Shown here piece after piece: positions 56,882 to 64,000 of a stretch of 64,000 nucleotides of DNA. A model generated the notes under the pieces. It was given only the letters and a program-made list of their open reading frames with translations. It was not told the origin of the DNA and searched no databases. Position numbers and translations under genes: made by a program. How positions within the stretch are numbered: the stretch's first letter is position 1; every line of letters begins with the position of its first letter. This stretch comes from Argyresthia goedartella (taxonomy: Eukaryota > Arthropoda > Insecta > Lepidoptera > Argyresthiidae): assembly GCA_949825045.1 (NCBI GenBank), contig OX463806.1, forward strand, positions 39,270,208 through 39,334,207, in the 5' to 3' direction.

Positions 56882-58058
56882 TGTCGTGTGACGTACGAAC
56901 CTAACGAGAACCTAACAGAAAACAACAACCAGGATATAATTTAGAGTGTCAGTTTATTGGTTATTTACAGTGAAGTCTATAAAAAAAATGATGCGAAGAT
57001 GAGGATGGATGAGGTGAAACAGGTTTTTTTATAAAACACAGGTTAAGTAAAAAAAAGGAAGCGGAGGACACGAAGAGAAGTAGACCGGTGGGGTGATGAC
57101 CAGGATGCAGGTGTATTTGTTGTTGTAGATGTTGTTGAAATCGTCGTTGTAGGAACGGTAGCGGGCGTATTTGTAGTTACGGCTCGCAGAATCCCGTTGT
57201 AGGAGTGGAACGGTAGCGGGCGTATTTGTAGTTACGGCTCGCAGGATCCCGTTGTAGGAGTGGAACGGTAGCGGGCGTATTTGTAGTTACGGCTCGCAGG
57301 ATCCCGTTGTAGGAGTGGCTCGCAGAATCCCGTTGTTTGAAGGATTGTTTGAAGGTTTGAGGGAGTTTGAAGGCTCGCAGGATCCCGTTGTTTGAAGGAT
57401 TGTTTGAATGTTTGAGGGAGTTAGAAGGCTCGCAGGATCCCGGGGTAGTGCGACCCCGGGATAAGGCCTTTAAGTGGTACTTCTAGTTCAGAAGCTGACG
57501 TGAGACTCCAGAATTTCAGAAATGTTCCGCTTTTATACCCTTTTTGGAGAGTTCTAAAAATTATTTAAATTAAACGTAATTTTTGTGAGTGGCCAAGAGA
57601 GAAAAAGTATTTTTGTAAAAGTATTGAAGCAAACATATCAGACCGCTAACGAGTTTGAATGGACATTGCCATGACAACCAGATAAACAACGGCATCAACA
57701 GATGTCAAAGTTTAGTTTCAGGCTCGTAATACGATAAACAACAATAAAACCATGAAGTATATTACATAACAGCGAAAGGAAAAAGGGTAGCGCACCAGCG
57801 CGCACGAAGCCCGAGATTGCAGAGTTTCGGAGAAAGCCACATACAAGGTCACCAAAGGTAAACCCCTTCGCTATCGATTTAGAAGTGCTGATAGCATGAA
57901 AATGCAGAGCGAAAATGATTTGTTAATGTGTTCTTATGGTTTAAAATGTTACAGGGTCCTATGAAAATAAAGGTGATGACAAATAATAAGCTGTACAGCT
58001 CAGCAAGCATCAAGCAGCAGCAGCAAGGAAAATGACATGTAAGTAGCATAATACTACA
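56882..58058 (-). mobile_element. 3' LTR of a Ty3/gypsy-like retrotransposon
   Basis: On the minus strand it runs TGTAGTATTATGC...to...CGTCACACGACA, i.e. TG...CA, 1,177 bp. A polypurine tract directly precedes it (58059-58070). A minisatellite of CTCGCAGGATCCCGTTGT units lies inside (about 57150-57440). Its relative at 27459-28776 shows the same ends. Confidence 0.88.
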
Positions 58059-58070
58059 TTTTCCCCCCGA
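58059..58070 (-). other. Polypurine tract (plus-strand primer)
   Basis: Reads GGTCGGGGGGAAAA on the minus strand immediately before the LTR start TGTAG. Position and composition fit the primer of retrotransposon plus-strand synthesis. Confidence 0.75.
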
Positions 58071-58616
58071 CCCTGGAAATTTTTTTGACTCAGCAAAAAT
58101 TTTGATATGTACAAAAATAAACCATAAAAACACAGCTTTGCAGAAACAGACATCACCAGGCAAAATCAGATATACCATCTCTTACATTCATCATCTTAAT
58201 GCCGGTAAGGGTGGAGTTCACATTCAATGACTACCACTCTAAAAGTGTGTTTTCGTAAGGACATTCAGGCTTACTTAAGGAGTTGTCATCCGCTCCTGCG
58301 TGGAAAAAAAAATAAGTAGAGGTAAAGAGAAACAAATTAATCCTAAGGTAGCTTTAGTCGCTTTGCCTTAAGAAAAGATTAAGAACGGCCAGAGCGGTAG
58401 AGCTCGAAGCCAGAGATCAGCCACATCGCCAACGAGATGTGTCTGAAATAAAGATTAAAAAAAAATAGGTGAAGACTAACCAACGAAAATTCGAGGTCCT
58501 AAAGTAAAATGTGTTGAAGAACACTGGATTAAAGGAAGAAATAAAATATTAAGGTGAAAATGATGGTGATATTTATACATATATACAAAGTAACAGTTAA
58601 TAGAAGTTAAGAAAAT

Positions 58617-60393
58617 TTAGGATTTAATGTCTTTAATGTGCCACTTGCCTCTAACTCCGTTAGGGTCTTCTAAAATGTATACTAATGGTGAAAGTTTGGT
58701 TATTATTTTACACTTAACGAATTTAGGGGCAAGTTTAGCATTAAAGTATGCGCCAGCATTGCTTAAAACATGGTTTTTACGCCAAACAGTATCTCCCACA
58801 TTAAATTCTTTAAAAGTCCGGTGAAGATCATAGCGAGCGCTATTTTTAGCGTGAGCTATGTGAAGTTTAGTTTGAACTCTGTGAAAAATAGATGAGAGGA
58901 GACCAGCATTAGACGCGTAAATATCACGAGGCATAAAGATCAATTCCTCGAGATTCTGAGTTGGAGTATAGAAGGAACCACAAGGTATTGTTTCCCTAAC
59001 AAAGACTAAAAAGTTTGGAGTAAAGCCAGTAGCAACGTTTGTAGCGCTGTTCATTGCGAACTGAATCTTAGTAAGATGGTTGTCCCAGGATCTATGATCG
59101 TCTCCTACTAGGGATGCTAGAGCTGTAATAATCGTACTATTAAATTTCTCTGTAGGATTAACCTGAGGACAATATAAAGCTGTGTGAAAAATACAAGGAA
59201 CGTTATAAGAATTTAAGAATGAGTGGAATTCTCGCGACTGAAATTGAACAGCGTTGTCCATTATTATAGTTTGGGGAATGCCATGAACAAGAAACACTGA
59301 ATTTTCCAAGACATTAATGATATTAGCTGAAGTAGCCCGTTTAAGGGGAAAAATCATAGTATATTTAGTAAAATTGCAGTTAATTACCAGAATATACTGA
59401 TTTCTTCTCCGGGTCATAGGCAATGGACCCATAAGATCCAAGGATATAGTTTGAAAAGGTCTGGAGCAAAGTTTAGGTTTACCCATAAGACCATAGGGAG
59501 AATGATTAGGGTGTTTGTAGGTTAAGCAGGTTTCACATGTTGAGATTAAATTGGCAATGTCCTTAAACATACCAGGCCAATAGTATTTTAAAGATATTTT
59601 CTTGAATGTTTTGAAGATACCAAGGTGGAGTTCTGAAGGGGAACCATGGCTAACTTCAATAAGTGCATGTCTATCTTGTGGCAGTGGAACTTCTTTCCAA
59701 ATAAAGTCGTCGTTTAGACGATCGGGAGAATGGATGCAGCGGTAAAGTTTGTTATCCGTGATAGTGTAGTTGGGATATGCGTCTGGGTTGTTGGAGCATC
59801 CGAGAAAAATCTTGTTGTAGTGTTCAAGTTCACGATCAGGTGGTTCTTCAATCGTAATAGGATGTACACCTTGAGGTGAAGTTTCTCGTGTATCAGGACG
59901 TTCTTTATTCTTATGTCTTGATAACAAGTCAGGAACAACGTTATCCTTTCCTTTTTTATGTTTCAGGACAAAATTAAAACATGATAAGCGTAGAGTCCAG
60001 CGAGCAAGTCTTCCAGATGGATTCGATAAGTTCTGAAACCATTTAAGTGCAGCGTGGTCAGTATATATTGTAAATTCCTTACCATTGTGTAGGTAACATC
60101 TCCAATGTTCTAGCGCAGTTATTACAGCTAATGTTTCTCTTTCAGTAGTTGAGTAGTTTTGTTGATTTTTGTTTAGTGCTTTACTCATGTAAGCAATCTC
60201 GACTTCTTTGTCATCTTGATGTTGAGTAAGCATTGCTCCTATGCCATAATTTGATGCATCACAATGTACAGAGAAGGGTAGTTCGAAGTTAGGGCAAGCA
60301 AGGACAGGAGCAGTTACCAAAGCTTCTTTAAGTTTCTCGAAAGCAGCTGCAGCCCTAGAATTCCATAAAAATTTAGGAGCGTTCTTTCCGGAA
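58617..60393 (-). pseudogene. Ty3/gypsy pol, downstream part: RNase H and integrase
   Basis: Open from about 60393 to the stop at 58617. RNase H (HCDASNYGIGAML; TTERETLAV; YTDHAALKW), then the integrase zinc region ([19 protein letters not shown]), catalytic core (SLDLMGPLP; IIMDNAVQF; NPTEKFNS as D, D, E) and the tail GKWHIKDIKS. There is no env-like frame between it and the LTR. Separated from the RT part by a LINE. Confidence 0.87.
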
Positions 60394-60417
60394 CAGGTTA
60401 GTTGGTTGATGATGATT

Positions 60418-60467
60418 AATATAAGTATAGCTGCAAGTGCCTATGCACTTGCAGCTATACTTATATT
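60418..60467. repeat. Perfect 23-bp palindrome, CTAT loop, at LINE 5' junction
   Basis: Arms 60418-60440 and 60445-60467 (AATATAAGTATAGCTGCAAG...) are exact complements around CTAT. A second TATACTTATATGCAC follows. It sits where pol sequence changes to LINE sequence. Confidence 0.88.
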
Positions 60468-62075
60468 TATACTTATATGCACTATAATTAATCAATGTAT
60501 ATTTAATCAATGTATAGATAATGGTGTGTTTCCTGACTTGATGAAACTAAGTAAAGTTATACCTTTATTCAAAGCTGGTAGTACATCAGACCCCACCAAT
60601 TTTAGACCCATATCGATACTACCAACGCTTAGCAAAATATTTGAAAAACTCATACTTAATCAATTGCAAAGTCATTTTTATCTCAATAATTTAATTCATA
60701 TTGCTCAGTTTGGTTTCACAAAGGGTCGTTCAACAGCCGATGCTGGTGTTGAACTAATCGACAATATTTTTGATGCCTGGGAAGACGCAATGGATGCAAT
60801 AGGTGTCTTCTGCGATCTATCCAAGGCTTTTGATTGCGTCCATCATGACACTCTTGTCAGGAAGTTACGCCATTATGGTGTAAAAGATCAGGCACTTGGC
60901 CTTCTGGAGTCATATCTAACAGATAGGGTTCAGATGGTCGATGTTAATGGGAAAAGATCACCTGGGTCTTCAATAAGTATGGGCGTACCGCAAGGTTCAA
61001 TTCTTGGTCCTTTCTTGTTTTTAGTATATATTAATGATTTACCTTACCTTGTTAAAGCAAAACATGGGTTAGTATTGTTTGCCGATGATACCTGGTTTAC
61101 TGTTAACAATTTATTACTTAATGAAAAGAAAACTAAATGTATTAAATTCGTGTTACCCAATGTGAACCCGGTAACTACAGACATATTTATAAAAGGACAG
61201 AGATTGGACCTTGTGCAGTCGACTGTCTTTTTGGGCATTACTTTAGACGCCAAACTACAATGGGATCCTCATATAAATAAATTGTCGAACAGACTGAGTT
61301 CGGCAGCGTTCGCAGTTAAAAAAATTAGAGCTCTTACCGACGTAGACACCGCTAGACTAGTCTACTTTAGTTACTTTCATAGTCTAATGACCTATGGTAT
61401 TTTATTGTGGGGTCACGCTGCGAATGCTAATAGTATATTTATTCTGCAGAAACGGGCTGTTCGTGCAATTTATAGATTAGGGCCTAGAGTGTCACTGAGG
61501 GAAAAGTTTAAAGAAATCAATATTCTGACATTTGTGTCTCAATATATCTATGACAATCTTGTGTATGTAAAAAGAAATATAACTAATTTTCAGAAGAACA
61601 GTGATATACACAATTTTAATACTAGAAATAAAGACAAGTTGGTTGCTTATGTAAGCCGACTACATAAAATTAGTAATTCTTTTAAAGGCAATTGTATACG
61701 CTATTACAATAAGGTCCCTACTGATATTAAAAACTTACCTTTAGACAAGTTTAAAATAATAATAAAACAGATATTGTATAAAATAGGTTACTACAGGATA
61801 TCTGATTACTTAGAGGACAGATGTCCATGGGAATAGATTGTTTGAGTAACAGGCTGTTTCGATATATAATTAGCATTCATTTTGTAATTTGACAATATTT
61901 TATTTAAAAAAGGAAACGCAAAAGATGCGACGACTGTGGAGTTTCTTCGGTGAGCTCTTCTCCACAGATTCCGCCATTGAGTTAGTGAACTAACCCAAAA
62001 AAATGTAATGACGGATCTAAGTGATGTAACAACATCCTATGGAAATAAATGATTTTTGATTTTGATTTTGATTGA
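60445..62075 (+). mobile_element. 5'-truncated LINE inserted antisense in pol
   Basis: Contains an RT reading frame (to 61836), a short 3' UTR and a TTTTGATTTTGATTTTGATT tail ending about 62072. Pol sequence lies on both sides in the opposite strand. Confidence 0.88.
60480..61836 (+). CDS. LINE reverse transcriptase fragment (Jockey/CR1-like)
   Basis: Open frame with RT motifs: TNFRPISILPTLSKIFEKLI, FCDLSKAFDCVHHDTL (motif A), SMGVPQGSILGPFLFLVYIN (B), LVLFADDT (C). Directly after FADDT the text jumps to WFTVNNLLLNEKKTKC; about 30 residues normally between these are missing, an in-frame deletion. It lacks the endonuclease and RT N-terminus. The open frame upstream to 60406 is hairpin/junction sequence. 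Probably inactive. Confidence 0.8.
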
Positions 62076-63521
62076 TATGAATCTTCGAACTTCTTTTCTG
62101 CAAGTAGGTACAGGATATTCTAGAATAGCTTTTATTTTTTCTGGATCAGCACGTAGACCATACTCGTCCACTAGAAAACCAAGGTATTTCAGTTCTTTCC
62201 TGAAGAATTGACTCTTTTCAAAGTTAATAGTCAGATTAGCATATGAAAGTTTTTCCAGAACTTTCATGAGAAGCGATATGTGCTCATCAAAAGTCTCGCT
62301 AATAATAATGATGTCATCCAGATAGCAAAATACCTTGTTCTCAAATTCAGGAGTAAATAGCGTATCCATTAATCTTTGTTGAGTTGCAGGTGAGTTAGTG
62401 AGACCAAAAGGCATTACTTTGAATCTGAACATACCTCTTCCAGGAACATAAAATGCTGTCTTATCTCTATCAGCAGTATTCAAGGGAATCTCCCAAAATG
62501 CTTTCGCAATGTCGATGCTTGATAAGTGTTTGGCATTTCTCAGGTTGTCCAAAATTTCGCTTATTAGAGGCAGACTATAAGCATCACGACGTGTAACTGA
62601 GTTAAGCTTCCTGCTATCTACGCAGAAACGCCATTCCCCATTCTTCTTTGGAGTGATGAGGACTGGAGATAACCATGGACTTTCGCATTGTTCAATGACG
62701 TTCCATCCCAGCATCTTGTCAAATTCATTAATTAAAGCCTTTTGTTTTTCAGGAGACAGTCTGTAACATCTTTGTTTGATCGGAAGAGAATCACCAGTGT
62801 CAATCTTGTGGGTGATTAAGTGTGTGTTTCCCAGAACACATTTTTCTTCAAAAGAGATTGTCTTGAAGCGTTGGATGATGTCATTAGCGATGTTCTTTCG
62901 ATTAGGAGTTAAATGCTCATAAGGTAAAACTTTAATATCTTTAGTGTCGATAGCAAAGCATTTAGGATCTGTAAAGTTAAGAGAAGTTAAAACACTGGGT
63001 AGAAGATTAAATTTTCTCCAAAAGTCGATACCTAGTATTAGAGAAGGGAATATTTCAGGGAAAACATAAGCTTTAATCAAGTGAGTTTCGTTATTGAAAT
63101 GGACAGGTAAGTCAAAATAACCCAAGGAATTAATTTTTTGATTATTAGCAGTAGAGACAGTAATAATATCTGACTTGAAAAGTTTGCAGCCCAGTTTAAG
63201 AATTTCCAAATGAGAATTATTACCCAGAATAGTTACTGAGCTGCCAGAATCTAGTAAACCAGATAAAGTTAAGTCATAAATTTTGACATTAAAGAATGGA
63301 CGATTAAGATCTTGTTCTTTGGAGTAGAGTGTAGGAGAGATTTTGTAGCAAGCAAAGAAGTTTTGAATTATTATGATCCAATTAGTCCACTCGTCCTTAT
63401 CAATTATTATTTTATTTTTTTTAAACAAAAAGTTGTTTAATTTCATAGAAACTGATAACATAGCATATAACAAGACTTCCCAGTAAGTAATAATAATACT
63501 TGTGTTGGGAATGACTCGCAT
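62075..63521 (-). pseudogene. Ty3/gypsy pol, upstream part: protease and reverse transcriptase
   Basis: Protease motif LLDSGSSVTILG; RT motifs CESPWLSPVLITPKKNGEWR, SIDIAKAFWEIPL, MPFGLTNSPATQQRLMD and CYLDDIIII, then DPEKIKAILEYPVP and EVRRFI. The frame runs off into LINE sequence at about 62075. Comparing with the family, roughly 25 codons of the RT-RNase H connection seem lost at the insertion. No gag was recognised upstream. Confidence 0.87.
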
Positions 63522-63629
63522 TTTCTAAGATTCTAGCGTACAGTTAAAGGTAAGCATTTTTACTTTTCTTAAATATTAACAGATAAGGGTATATGTGTTT
63601 TGTGTATGTGTGTGTGTTGTGTGTGTGTG

Positions 63630-63694
<65 letters not shown>

Positions 63695-64000
63695 CTTAGT
63701 GAGGGTGTATATGTGTGTGTGTTTTGTGTACCTATGCGTGATAGTAACTGTTCCTATGCCCTACGGTTGCATTATAATGAACCTTGAGATAGGGTTTGTA
63801 AACATCCACATATGGTAACAGTTAAACCTACCAACAAACAGGTTGTACAAACCTTGGGGTCTATTATTATACTGGTAGGTAGTGCCCGTGAGAATGCAGT
63901 ATGTAAAGGGGTTTGGTGAGTACTTATATTAGTTAATCATCGTTTAAGAAGGTCTTTGAAGAAGGTTTTCAACTTCCTCATAGTTAAGCGTATTTAGCCA
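63522..64000. other. Region before window end with (GT)n microsatellite
   Basis: Contains a GT repeat of about 85 bases (63600-63687). No gag, primer-binding site or 5' LTR was recognised. The frames through the GT run are not genes. Confidence 0.6.

Noticed and set aside
58071..58616. Env gene between pol and the 3' LTR
   Set aside because: No open frame of useful length or membrane-protein features on the minus strand there.
63593..63818. Cys/Val-rich ORFs
   Set aside because: Translations of a (GT)n microsatellite.

Overview
The window is nuclear DNA from an insect, most likely a moth or butterfly. The evidence is spliced genes with canonical GT/AG sites, insect versions of two conserved animal genes, and a dense load of Lepidoptera-style repeats (tRNA-derived SINEs, LINE tails with the CATCATCATCA...CCACTGCTGGGCATAGGCCT signature, many small inverted-repeat elements). 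There is no prokaryotic operon, CRISPR array or rRNA gene.

Two host genes lie tail to tail. On the + strand, positions 469-6732 hold the last four coding exons of a ClC-3/4/5-type chloride/proton exchanger (ClC-c), from the last membrane helix through two CBS domains to the stop codon. On the - strand, positions 52575 down to 12556 hold 27 consecutive coding exons of furry (fry). They join in one uninterrupted frame of about 1,409 residues and end in a stop codon. Furry is the very large scaffold that activates NDR-family (Tricornered) kinases; its N-terminal part lies beyond 64000. Exon phases match at every one of the 26 joins, so the model is self-consistent. The convergent intergenic region is 6733-12555.

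The fry introns carry most of the unusual material. A 46-bp minisatellite of 31 units (13932-16325) is split by a 963-bp inverted-repeat element with a TA target duplication. A long terminal repeat (27459-28776) has captured a piece of pol. A 1.76-kb Tc1/mariner-like element with a broken transposase lies at 38254-40017. A decayed two-ORF LINE (about 44240-48615) sits just outside a splice acceptor. A partial, frame-broken duplicate of a neighbouring fry exon lies at 48884-48964.

From 52576 to 64000 no host exon was recognised. The stretch holds dispersed repeats, a transposase relic (about 55660-55985), and a minus-strand Ty3/gypsy-like retrotransposon: its 3' LTR at 56882-58058, polypurine tract, and protease/RT/RNase H/integrase at 58617-63521. 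A 5'-truncated LINE (about 60445-62070) is inserted in antisense in its RT region. The upstream half of this retrotransposon is not recognisable before the window ends.

No wholly new multi-gene system was found. The best candidates for a second look are the minisatellite, which presents repeated consensus 5' splice sites on the fry transcript downstream of a weak natural donor; the element inserted in it, with five copies of ACAGAGGACTGT; and the LTR that captured pol sequence.
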